Of a stretch of DNA of 21,727 nucleotides, positions 1 to 6,299 are shown piece after piece. The notes below the pieces were generated by a model that saw only the letters and a list, made by a program, of their open reading frames with translations, made no database searches and was not told the DNA's origin. The first letter of the stretch is position 1, and each line of letters begins with the position of its first letter. The position numbers and the translations under genes were made by a program. Origin of the DNA: CAYVMN01 sp964452575 (lineage in GTDB: Bacteria > Desulfobacterota > DSM-4660 > Desulfatiglandales > Desulfatiglandaceae); assembly GCA_964452575.1 (NCBI GenBank), contig CAYVMN010000057.1, positions 1 through 21,727 of the forward strand, in the 5' to 3' direction.

Positions 1-2
1 GG

Positions 3-305
3 GGGTGGGCCCCCAAGTATGTGGAGGCCATGTGGCTCATGCTCCAGCAGGAAGGCCCGGAGGACTATGTTATCGCCACGGGCGAGACGAATAGGTTAGA
101 GGATTTCGTGGATGCGGTCTTTTCTCACCTTGGCTTGAGCTGGAAGGACCATGTGAAAACGAATCAAAGGCTCTTCCGGCCCACGGATATCCTGAGTGTT
201 AAGGCCAATCCAGCGAAGGCTGCGCAGAAACTGGGATGGAAGGCTCAGTATAGGATGAGAGATGTAGCCAGGATGATGGTTGATGCGGAAAATAGCGAGC
301 GGTGA
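3..305 (+). CDS. gmd: GDP-mannose 4,6-dehydratase, short form, C-terminal fragment (5' end outside window)
   Basis: The open frame runs in from the window edge and ends at TGA 303-305, giving about 100 residues. It reads DWG-type sequence, then YVEAMWLMLQQ, DYVIATG, FRPTD and LGW, the C-terminal signature of Gmd, the SDR enzyme converting GDP-D-mannose to GDP-4-keto-6-deoxy-D-mannose. The compact tail without the long insert, ending soon after the MMV motif, matches the short Pseudomonas-type Gmd rather than the longer enterobacterial type encoded next door. The NAD(P)-binding Rossmann half and the catalytic Tyr/Lys lie outside the window. A GTG at 21 is only an internal Val codon of the longer gene. 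The last codons run into a heptamer repeat. Product identity is well supported; whether the whole gene is intact cannot be seen. Confidence 0.85.
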   Translation, partial: GWAPKYVEAMWLMLQQEGPEDYVIATGETNRLEDFVDAVFSHLGLSWKDHVKTNQRLFRPTDILSVKANPAKAAQKLGWKAQYRMRDVARMMVDAENSER

Positions 306-357
306 GCGGAGAGCAGTGTGCAGTAAACCGTGAACAGTGAGGAGTGAAGGGAGAGAC
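302..357. repeat. 7-bp tandem repeat array, 8 units
   Basis: Read in 7-base steps from 302 the sequence gives GTGAGCG, GAGAGCA, GTGTGCA, GTAAACC, GTGAACA, GTGAGGA, GTGAAGG and GAGAGAC, imperfect units of consensus GTGAACA. The first unit contains the TGA stop of the upstream gmd fragment, so the array begins exactly at the gene end. I see no coding role. The rest of the intergenic stretch (358-562) is described separately. Confidence 0.75.
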
Positions 358-562
358 GCAAAGCATAGGAAGAAGGAGCCCCTGCCCGCATTGCCTCTTT
401 TGGGTCATAAAACATACGATGATATTTTCCGTGGTAGCGCAAGAAGTAAGTCGCATCTTTTCTAATCTGCATGGCAGGTGGGCGGTTCAACGGGGTAAAG
501 AGGACCGAGAACAGCGGTCGGAAATCAGAGGAGAACGGGAAGGCGAGGAGGATTAGGAGGGA
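358..562. other. Intergenic stretch between the two gmd genes
   Basis: No convincing gene is seen. On the minus strand an open stretch beginning at an ATG at 472 reads MQIRKDATYFLRYHGKYHRM and continues about 15 residues in plausible protein-like composition before entering the heptamer array; it may be a remnant or chance. The last 60 bases are purine-rich (GGAG/GAAGG motifs) and end with AGGAGG at 555-560, two bases before the next ATG, with a further GAGGAGG at 545-551. These are strong ribosome-binding sites for the following gmd. Confidence 0.5.
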
Positions 563-1648
563 ATGAAAAAGGCGGTTATTACAGGGGTTACAGGACAGGA
601 TGGGGCTTATCTGGCCGAGTTTCTCCTGAAGAAGGGTTACGAGGTACATGGCATCAAGAGGAGGGCCTCGTTATTTAATACCGACAGGGTGGATCATCTA
701 TACCAGGACCCACACGAACCCGGGGTGCGGTTCATACTCCATTATGGCGATCTGACAGATTCAACAAACCTCATTAGGATCATACAGGAGGTCCAGCCAG
801 ATGAACTTTACAATCTGGCGGCCCAGAGCCATGTAAAGGTGTCGTTTGAGACCCCGGAGTACACGGCCAATGCCGATGCATTGGGCCCGCTGCGTCTGCT
901 TGAGGCCATCCGCATATTGGGACTGGAACGGAAAACTAAATTCTATCAGGCATCTTCTTCCGAACTCTACGGTCTCGTCCAGGAGTTCCCCCAGAATGAG
1001 GAGACCCCGTTCTATCCCCGCTCGCCCTATGCAGTGGCAAAGCTATACGCCTATTGGATCACTGTCAACTACAGGGAGGCCTACGGCATCTTTGCCTGCA
1101 ACGGAATCCTGTTCAATCATGAATCGCCCATACGGGGGGAGACGTTTGTGACGCGCAAGATCACAAGGGGCCTGGCAAGGATAAAATTGGGGTTCCAGGA
1201 CCGCATTTACCTGGGGAACCTGGAGGGCAAGCGGGATTGGGGGCATGCCAGAGACTATGTGGAGATGCAATGGCTCATGCTCCAGCAAGAGAAGCCCAAG
1301 GACTACGTCATAGCCACGGGGAGGCAGCACTCGGTGAGGGAGTTTGTGACCGCAGCAGGACGGGAACTTGGCTTCGACATCTCCTGGGAGGGAAAGGGGA
1401 TAGAAGAAAAGGGTTATGACAAAAAAACAGGAAAGTGCCTCGTTGCGGTTGATCCAAGATATTTCAGGCCCACAGAGGTAGACTCCCTGCAGGGGGATTC
1501 GGGCCTGGCCAGGGAAGAGCTTGGGTGGGTGCCCAAGATATCCTTTGAGGAGATGGTGGCGGAGATGGTGGCCCATGACCTCCGAGAGGCAGAGCGGGAT
1601 AGACTCTGCAGCAGGGAGGGGTTCGATGTGAAGAATTATTTTGAGTAG
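563..1648 (+). CDS. gmd: GDP-mannose 4,6-dehydratase, long form
   Basis: Complete 361-residue Gmd of the E. coli type, close to the family's usual length. It converts GDP-D-mannose to GDP-4-keto-6-deoxy-D-mannose in the cytoplasm, the precursor of GDP-rhamnose, GDP-fucose, GDP-perosamine and related sugars. Visible motifs: NADP-binding GVTGQDG at residues 8-14; RRAS at 34-36 region and NTDR at 39-42, typical of this subfamily; ASSSELYG with Ser132 and Glu134; YxxxK with Tyr156 and Lys160; RDWGHARDYVEMQW; FRPTEVD near the C-terminus. These residue numbers agree with the catalytic Thr/Ser132, Glu134, Tyr156 and Lys160 of the E. coli enzyme. The ATG follows a very strong Shine-Dalgarno. No partner reductase (Rmd, Fcl) or aminotransferase (Per) is in the window, so the final sugar is not determined. 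It is clearly divergent from the short-form gmd just upstream, so not a recent duplicate. Confidence 0.97.
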   Translation: MKKAVITGVTGQDGAYLAEFLLKKGYEVHGIKRRASLFNTDRVDHLYQDPHEPGVRFILHYGDLTDSTNLIRIIQEVQPDELYNLAAQSHVKVSFETPEYTANADALGPLRLLEAIRILGLERKTKFYQASSSELYGLVQEFPQNEETPFYPRSPYAVAKLYAYWITVNYREAYGIFACNGILFNHESPIRGETFVTRKITRGLARIKLGFQDRIYLGNLEGKRDWGHARDYVEMQWLMLQQEKPKDYVIATGRQHSVREFVTAAGRELGFDISWEGKGIEEKGYDKKTGKCLVAVDPRYFRPTEVDSLQGDSGLAREELGWVPKISFEEMVAEMVAHDLREAERDRLCSREGFDVKNYFE

Positions 1649-1738
1649 TTCGTTGCTCGTTGCTGGTTACTAGTCGCTCGTTCTTGGTTTCCAGTTTCAA
1701 GTATCCAGTTTCAAGTTTCCAGTTTCAAGTTTCAAATT
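1648..1738. repeat. 7-bp tandem repeat array, 13 units
   Basis: In 7-base register from 1648 the sequence reads GTTCGTT, GCTCGTT, GCTGGTT, ACTAGTC, GCTCGTT, CTTGGTT, TCCAGTT, TCAAGTA, TCCAGTT, TCAAGTT, TCCAGTT, TCAAGTT and TCAAATT. Nearly all units end in GTT, and the second half alternates TCCAGTT/TCAAGTT, making a 14-bp higher-order repeat. The array starts at the last base of the gmd TAG stop and fills the intergenic space up to the wzm start region. It resembles the other heptamer array at 302-357 in period and position but not in sequence. Confidence 0.8.
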
Positions 1739-1753
1739 ATGAGATAATATGAG

Positions 1754-2530
1754 ATGGTAACCCCGAGTCTTTCTCTGGTCTGGGATCTAACCAAACGGGA
1801 TTTCACCGAGAGGTTTGCCGGCTCAGTCCTCGGTTCGGTCTGGGCCTTAATCTGGCCCCTTGTCAATCTCTTTATCTATATCATCATCTTTGGCCGTATC
1901 ATGGGGGCGAAGCTTCCTGGAAGTTCAAGTGGTTATGCCTATGGAGTCTATCTGACCTCCGGGCTCATACCTTGGATCGCCTTTGCTGCAACCATTGGGC
2001 GCTCCACCTCGGTCTTTCTCGATAAACGACACATCATTTCCAAGCTTAGCGTTTCTTTACCAACCCTCCTATTGGTAATCTGCCTCTCGGAGACAATCAC
2101 CTATTCTGTTTCCATGGTTCTCTTCTTCACCTTTCTAATCGCAAGCGGACACAATCTGGCCAGTCATCTGATCCTCCTCCCCTTTATCTACCTCATGCAA
2201 CAGCTCTTTGCCTTGGGCTTTGGGCTCCTGGCAGCAACGCTTACCGTCTTTCTCAGGGACCTGAAAGAAGTGGTGGGGATTATTCTCCAACTCTGGTTTT
2301 GGTTTACTCCCATTGTATATGTGCGAGAGATCCTGCCAGAGACGGTGAGGAAGGTCATGATCTATAATCCAGCCTATGTCTTTATTGAATCATACCAGCG
2401 AATCTTTGTATTTAACGATGCCCCATCCATTAAGTCGCTGTTAATATTGACGTTTTTGTCCCATGGTCTTGTCTGCCTTTCCTATTTTGCCTTTCGGACA
2501 CTGGAGAGGGATGTAAGGGACTTTTTATGA
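1754..2530 (+). CDS. wzm: ABC-2 type polysaccharide export permease (Wzm-like)
   Basis: 258-residue integral membrane protein, the normal length for Wzm/TagG/KpsM permeases. It should form the inner-membrane channel that, with Wzt, exports a lipid-linked polysaccharide to the periplasm. The N-terminus WDLTKRDFTERFAGSVLGSVW is the amphipathic interface region typical of the family. About six hydrophobic segments follow (near 28-52, 65-85, 100-128, 136-165, 172-192, 230-247), with the conserved FWFTPIVY motif near 190-197 and the YNPAY motif shortly after. The start at 1754 is preferred because an ATG at 1749 runs straight into a stop. It overlaps the next small ORF by ATGA at 2527-2530. Its wzt partner is separated from it by a small ORF and a glycosyltransferase, a less common order than adjacent wzm-wzt. 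Confidence 0.93.
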   Translation: MVTPSLSLVWDLTKRDFTERFAGSVLGSVWALIWPLVNLFIYIIIFGRIMGAKLPGSSSGYAYGVYLTSGLIPWIAFAATIGRSTSVFLDKRHIISKLSVSLPTLLLVICLSETITYSVSMVLFFTFLIASGHNLASHLILLPFIYLMQQLFALGFGLLAATLTVFLRDLKEVVGIILQLWFWFTPIVYVREILPETVRKVMIYNPAYVFIESYQRIFVFNDAPSIKSLLILTFLSHGLVCLSYFAFRTLERDVRDFL

Positions 2531-2703
2531 AAACCGTGTTTTTCTGGTTCCTCTGGAGCATTCTTGTCGGTACAGGGGCCCTATGGGTGTGGAAGAGGGT
2601 TATTCACCATGTGAAGGCGTATCTGCTTATCTTGCACAGCGGTATCTATTTGGCAGGTATCTATGTTATCTATGCCCTGGTAAACGGGGTTCCCGTCTGG
2701 TAA
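2527..2703 (+). CDS. Small hydrophobic membrane protein (58 residues), unknown function
   Basis: The ATG at 2527 overlaps the wzm stop as ATGA, the classic sign of translational coupling, and the frame is open to TAA 2701-2703. The product begins MKTVFFWFLWSILVGTGALW, followed by a short basic loop (WKRVIHHVK) and a second hydrophobic stretch to IYALVNGVPVW, so it looks like a two-helix membrane hairpin. I recognise no family. The next glycosyltransferase lies in the same reading frame and its TTG start is only 6 bases past this TAA. The ORF could be a small partner of the exporter or glycosyltransferase, or the detached membrane module of a former fusion. Overlap, composition and position support it being real; expression is unproven. 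Confidence 0.6.
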   Translation: MKTVFFWFLWSILVGTGALWVWKRVIHHVKAYLLILHSGIYLAGIYVIYALVNGVPVW

Positions 2704-2709
2704 CAGAAG

Positions 2710-3861
2710 TTGAGAGACAAGACCGATATCCTTGTAAATGCCATCCCACTGACAAACCTGCTGACCGGTATTTCCCGCTATGTCCGGAGTCTCTATTCTG
2801 CCATGGCAGGATTGCCTGATGTGGGGATCTTCTTTTATAATAAATATGGGCTGTCAAAGGAAATGGGAGGCCAGATCGAGCCTGAAAAATGGATAAGGAC
2901 TACGGCAAACGTATGGCGACTACCAGATCCCCTGGTCTTTTGCATGAGGTCGATTTTTTGGATCAAATTCGAGTATGCCCTCCGTAGGGTATCTAAACTG
3001 AGATCCTTTTCTGTCTACCACGAGACAGGGTTTGTCCCATCGGCAGTGCCGGAGCTCCCGGTGGTCTACACCATCTTTGACCTTTCCCTGATCAAATTCA
3101 GGGATAAACATCCTGGAGAGCGGGTCCGGTTCTTTGACTTTTTCCTGAAGCGACGTATTGACTATGTTGACCATGTAATTACTATCTCAGAGTATATAAA
3201 GGGGGAGGTTACGGAGTTATTGGGGATTGAAAAGGAGCGGATCACGGCAATACCGCTCGCCCCTGAGCCCCTTTTTTCACCAAGACCTCCAGAGCAGGTA
3301 AAAGGGGTATTGAAGACCAGGAAGTGGCCAGATGATTATCTCCTTTTCGTTGGCTCTAGGGAGCCCCGTAAGAACCTCTCATCAATTGTTCGGGCCTTAG
3401 GACTGACCAATAATAACAGAATGCCCCTTATTGTCGTTGGCTGGGAAGGCTGGGGGGATAGGGGCTGGGCCGAGGAGGTTGAACGGAATGGTCTAAGGGA
3501 TCGGATCTTTCTTGCCGGTTACGTGGATGACGAGACCCTTGCCTGTCTTTACTCCGGGGCCGTGGCCCTCCTCTACCCGAGTCTCTATGAGGGCTTCGGG
3601 CTGCCGGTGCTGGAGGCGATGGCCTGCGGGTGCCCGGTGATCTGTTCCAACACTTCGAGCCTTCCCGAGGTCTCTGGAGACGCTGCATTGCTTGTGGATC
3701 CACAAGATGTTGAGGCGCTCTCTGATGCCATTGACCGGATGATAGGTGACACGGCCTTGAGACAAGGGCTGAGAGCAAGAGGTTTCAAGAGGGCCGCCGG
3801 GTTTACCTGGGAAGAAACTGCCAGACAGACACTCGAAGTCTTCAAGAAAGTGGCTTATTAG
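2710..3861 (+). CDS. GT4-family (GT-B fold) glycosyltransferase
   Basis: 383 residues, a retaining GT-B enzyme likely transferring a sugar such as mannose or rhamnose from a nucleotide donor during glycan assembly on the cytoplasmic face. The N-terminal domain opens with DILVNAIPLTNLLTGISRYV, the glycine-containing acceptor-side loop. The C-terminal domain holds LLFVGSREPRKNL (about 211-223), a donor-binding signature, and EGFGLPVLEAMACG with the E-x7-E pair Glu294/Glu302. The start is TTG at 2710, 6 bases after the upstream TAA; no good Shine-Dalgarno or in-frame ATG is present before the domain begins, so initiation probably depends on coupling to the small upstream ORF. It lies between wzm and wzt, suggesting a role in the exported polymer. 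The exact sugar and linkage cannot be read from sequence. Confidence 0.9.
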   Translation: MRDKTDILVNAIPLTNLLTGISRYVRSLYSAMAGLPDVGIFFYNKYGLSKEMGGQIEPEKWIRTTANVWRLPDPLVFCMRSIFWIKFEYALRRVSKLRSFSVYHETGFVPSAVPELPVVYTIFDLSLIKFRDKHPGERVRFFDFFLKRRIDYVDHVITISEYIKGEVTELLGIEKERITAIPLAPEPLFSPRPPEQVKGVLKTRKWPDDYLLFVGSREPRKNLSSIVRALGLTNNNRMPLIVVGWEGWGDRGWAEEVERNGLRDRIFLAGYVDDETLACLYSGAVALLYPSLYEGFGLPVLEAMACGCPVICSNTSSLPEVSGDAALLVDPQDVEALSDAIDRMIGDTALRQGLRARGFKRAAGFTWEETARQTLEVFKKVAY

Positions 3862-3870
3862 GAAGACCCG

Positions 3871-5079
3871 ATGATGAAGGTCGAAAACATTACCAAGACA
3901 TTTAGACTCTACCATAAACCGGCAGATCGGCTTAAGGAGGTAATTCTGCGCCGAACCTTCCACAGGAGGCTCCACGCCCTTAAAGATGTCAGCTTTGAGG
4001 TAAAGGAAGGTGAAACGCTTGGCATTGTGGGGCAAAACGGTGCAGGGAAATCCACCCTGCTGAAGATCCTGACCGGAGTGCTTTTGTCAGATGCGGGTGC
4101 TGTCCATGTGAATGGCAGGATCACAGGCCTGCTGGAACTGGGGACCGGGTTTAACCCCGAATTTACAGGCCTACAAAACATCTACCTAAACGGGACGCTT
4201 CTTGGGATGAGCCGTGATGAAATCGATGAAAGACTTGTTGACATCATCGCCTTTACAGAACTCGGGGATTTCATCCACGAGCCCCTCAAGACCTATTCGA
4301 GCGGAATGGCCATGCGTCTGGCCTTCTCGACCGCTATTTACGCAAGACCCAAGGCCTTTGTGGTGGATGAGGCCCTGTCTGTGGGCGATGCCTATTTCCA
4401 GCAGAAGTGTGTAAAGAAAATCAAAGAATTCAAGAGGCAGGGTGGTTCTATCGTATTTGTCTCCCATGACATGAATGCCGTGAAGGTCCTCTGTGATAAG
4501 GCCATTCTATTGGATTATGGTTCGATAATAGAGGAAGGGGAACCTGACAAGGTGATCAACACCTACAATTTCCTGATCGCGAAAAAGGCAAAGGGCGAGG
4601 AGATCCGGCTCCAGGATTCAGCAGAGGCCAAGAAGACATATGGCAATTTTAGGGTAGAGATAATGGATGCGAGAATGCTAAATGGGCATGACCATGAAGC
4701 AGAGGTCTTTGTCTCCGGAGAGAAGTGCACGGTTGAAGTCGGGCTAAAGGCAAATGAAACTGTGGATGAGGTCACAGTTGGAATCTTGATAAGGGACAGG
4801 TTCGGCCAGGACATTTTCGGGACAAATACCTATCATCTGAACGTGCCTATAAGTCTTCGGGCGGGTGAGAGATGCTGGGTCAGATACGTAATTGATGAGT
4901 TCAACCTCGGACCAGGCAAGTATACCCTGAGCCCGGCCGCCCACAGAGATGAGACGCACCTGGATGAATGCTATCAATGGTCCGATGTGCTCAGGACATT
5001 CGAGGTGGTTGCGAGCAAGGATTTCCGTTTTATTGGTTTTTCAAGGCTTAAGCCCCGTGTTCAGGTGGGGAGTCTTTAG
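3871..5079 (+). CDS. wzt: ABC transporter ATPase with C-terminal polysaccharide-binding domain (Wzt-like)
   Basis: 402 residues: an ABC ATPase domain (about 1-240) plus a roughly 150-residue C-terminal extension typical of Wzt proteins that recognise the end of the exported O-polysaccharide. Visible: Walker A GQNGAGKST at 54-62, ELGTGFNPEFTG after the Q-loop region, signature YSSGM at 142-146, Walker B VVDE with Asp166/Glu167, SVGD D-loop, and SHD with switch His199. The C-terminal part has beta-rich sequence (VEVGLKANETVDEVTVGILI, then GPGKYTLSPA), as in Wzt carbohydrate-binding domains. ATG 3871 or the adjacent ATG 3874 may start the protein; AGGAAG at 3860-3865 serves either. In known systems such an extension pairs with a chain-terminating modification, which points to the downstream methyltransferase at 6300 as a partner (inference). 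Confidence 0.95.
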   Translation: MMKVENITKTFRLYHKPADRLKEVILRRTFHRRLHALKDVSFEVKEGETLGIVGQNGAGKSTLLKILTGVLLSDAGAVHVNGRITGLLELGTGFNPEFTGLQNIYLNGTLLGMSRDEIDERLVDIIAFTELGDFIHEPLKTYSSGMAMRLAFSTAIYARPKAFVVDEALSVGDAYFQQKCVKKIKEFKRQGGSIVFVSHDMNAVKVLCDKAILLDYGSIIEEGEPDKVINTYNFLIAKKAKGEEIRLQDSAEAKKTYGNFRVEIMDARMLNGHDHEAEVFVSGEKCTVEVGLKANETVDEVTVGILIRDRFGQDIFGTNTYHLNVPISLRAGERCWVRYVIDEFNLGPGKYTLSPAAHRDETHLDECYQWSDVLRTFEVVASKDFRFIGFSRLKPRVQVGSL

Positions 5080-5116
5080 AATGGAAATGCATTTGAAAGT
5101 GGGACGGGAATAAATC

Positions 5117-5395
5117 ATGCCAACAAACTACTTGAAGGCCGTTTTCTGGGATTATCCTGAGTTATGCGATCAAAAAGCGATTGAAAAAGCGCTGAATGAA
5201 GCCAGAATGACGGGTGATAATAAGACCCTTCATTGGATTATGGCCAGATTTCTGGAAAGAGGGAGGGTCAAAGATACCGCTCTCTTTTTCCGGCCAAAGG
5301 AAATCGAAACCAGCTTGAAATTCCTGAAGATTTCTGGTCGAGCTAAGAAACGATGGGAAAGGCTTCTCGATGTATATGGAGCGAATAGCCATTAA
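5117..5395 (+). CDS. DUF6922-like small protein, putative antitoxin of the adjacent nucleotidyltransferase
   Basis: 92 residues, with LKAVFWDYPELCDQKAIEKA at the start, then LHWIMARFLERGRVKDTALFF and a basic end (GRAKKRWERLLDVYG). The pattern of FWD near the N-terminus, a middle helix pair with R-F-L-E-x-G-R, and an ending KRWERLL resembles DUF6922-type proteins commonly encoded just before AbiEii-like nucleotidyltransferases. By analogy with AbiE-type modules it is probably a cytoplasmic antitoxin or regulator. It starts 37 bases after wzt with GGGACGGGA upstream and overlaps the next gene by 26 bases. It is unrelated to glycan synthesis in any obvious way. The family assignment is from memory of the pattern; the role is inferred from context. 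Confidence 0.6.
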   Translation: MPTNYLKAVFWDYPELCDQKAIEKALNEARMTGDNKTLHWIMARFLERGRVKDTALFFRPKEIETSLKFLKISGRAKKRWERLLDVYGANSH

Positions 5396-6086
5396 TGAAG
5401 ATACGTCTTGTTATGCTTCTGACATGCAGCAGGATGTGCTCGGTATTCTGAGCGGCCTTGATATCGTGTCCAGAAACTTTTTCATTACAGGCGGCACAGC
5501 CCTTTCAGTGTTCTGGCTGCACCATCGCACCTCCGAGGACATAGATCTGTTTTCCACGGAATTCAAGAAGTTGGATGCTGTTGATGCTGTCCTCAAGAGA
5601 GTGTTTAGCGATGACCTGATCGCCATTCAGTCTTCGCCCGAGTTTTATTCATATTTGATACGGCAAATAAAGGTCGATTTTGTATTTGACGCCCTTTCAA
5701 CCCATGAAAAACGGCCTGTGGCAAGCCTAAACGTAGGAGAGGAGATCTCCGTTGATACGATTCACAGTATAGGATCAAACAAATTGTCAGCGAGTGTGAG
5801 CCGTTTTGAGGCCAAAGATCTTATCGATTTTTATTTTATCAGCAAGATTGTGTGGAGAGGGCCGAATCAAAGGGATTTTTTGGCCTGTTACGACATGGCT
5901 AAGAAAAAGGAGGCACTCCTTGACGACCCGGCTATGGCTGCTTACCAAATTGAAGAATTGTTAGACCAGGTACTCTCTAAAAAAGAAAAAATCCTGCCGC
6001 CTATGAAAGAAGGTATGGACTGGAATTCATTTGAAAAGGAAATCAGGTTTTACATTGACATTATCTACCGAATGGGAAAATGGTGA
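5370..6086 (+). CDS. AbiEii/AbiGii-type nucleotidyltransferase (putative toxin)
   Basis: 238 residues. The nucleotidyltransferase core is clear: ITGGTALSVFWLHHRTSEDI with Gly41-Gly42, then Asp57/Asp59 (the DxD metal pair) and a third acidic residue Asp103 in IKVDF. The downstream SNKLSASVSRFEAKDLIDFY matches the conserved motif of AbiEii/AbiGii proteins. Members with this fold act as toxins of AbiE-like or MenT-like toxin-antitoxin pairs, modifying RNA or proteins with nucleotides; the target here is unknown. The likely start is ATG 5370, with ATG 5376 possible, giving a 26- or 20-base overlap with the putative antitoxin and implying coupled translation. The pair interrupts the glycan locus between wzt and the methyltransferase, suggesting acquisition as a unit or a stabilising role. 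Confidence 0.8.
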   Translation: MYMERIAINEDTSCYASDMQQDVLGILSGLDIVSRNFFITGGTALSVFWLHHRTSEDIDLFSTEFKKLDAVDAVLKRVFSDDLIAIQSSPEFYSYLIRQIKVDFVFDALSTHEKRPVASLNVGEEISVDTIHSIGSNKLSASVSRFEAKDLIDFYFISKIVWRGPNQRDFLACYDMAKKKEALLDDPAMAAYQIEELLDQVLSKKEKILPPMKEGMDWNSFEKEIRFYIDIIYRMGKW

Positions 6087-6108
6087 GTTTTATTAGGGAG
6101 CATTATAA

Positions 6109-6237
6109 GTTGCTAAAATCCATGATCAAATACGAGAAGTTCTAAATAGCTATATCCATGCATTGGCGGAAAACCATATCCATGTCCGGAGGGCAGTCCT
6201 GCAAGTAAACTCTGCGTTCTCCGTGCCTCTGCGGTGA
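6109..6237 (+). pseudogene. Remnant of a small MNT-type nucleotidyltransferase N-terminus
   Basis: The + frame from 6109 to TGA 6235-6237 reads VAKIHDQIREVLNSYIHALA followed by ENHIHVRRAVL. This resembles the first 30 residues of minimal nucleotidyltransferases (helix, then a beta strand leading into the LFGS active-site motif). The LFGS motif is missing: right after AVL the frame enters a widespread-looking intergenic repeat. There is no good in-frame start codon (TAA at 6106-6108 just before), although GGGAG at 6096-6100 could be an old ribosome-binding site. I interpret it as a truncated relic, perhaps of a second nucleotidyltransferase module. Only about 30 residues support this, so the call is tentative. 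Confidence 0.35.
6209..6237. repeat. Short dispersed-type intergenic repeat (complement begins CACCGCAGAGGCACGGAG)
   Basis: The segment ACTCTGCGTTCTCCGTGCCT continuing to CTGCGGTG resembles a repeat commonly met in intergenic DNA of many environmental bacteria (the complement, CACCGCAGAGGCACGGAGAA, contains CAGAG and GGAG blocks). Only one copy is in the window, so its repetitive nature here is from general familiarity, not seen directly. It marks the point where the nucleotidyltransferase remnant breaks off. Confidence 0.4.
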
Positions 6238-6299
6238 GATGCCTCCCCGCACAGGTCGCACAAACTTGATGCAGAAGCGGAAAAACGAGGATCTGAGAT

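Noticed and set aside
3..305. Upstream fragment as GDP-4-keto-6-deoxymannose reductase (Rmd)
   Set aside because: YVEAMWLMLQQ, DYVIATG and FRPTD are Gmd signatures, not reductase ones.
344..556. Plus-strand open frame of 70 codons between the gmd genes
   Set aside because: Begins inside the heptamer array and ends in a purine-rich run coding for Arg/Glu; no protein-like features.
1043..1576. Long minus-strand open frame opposite gmd (177 codons)
   Set aside because: Lies wholly within the well-supported gmd gene, has no recognisable motifs and is a codon-bias shadow.
302..1738. Possible CRISPR or direct-repeat array
   Set aside because: Units are only 7 bp and contiguous with no spacers; no cas genes in the window.
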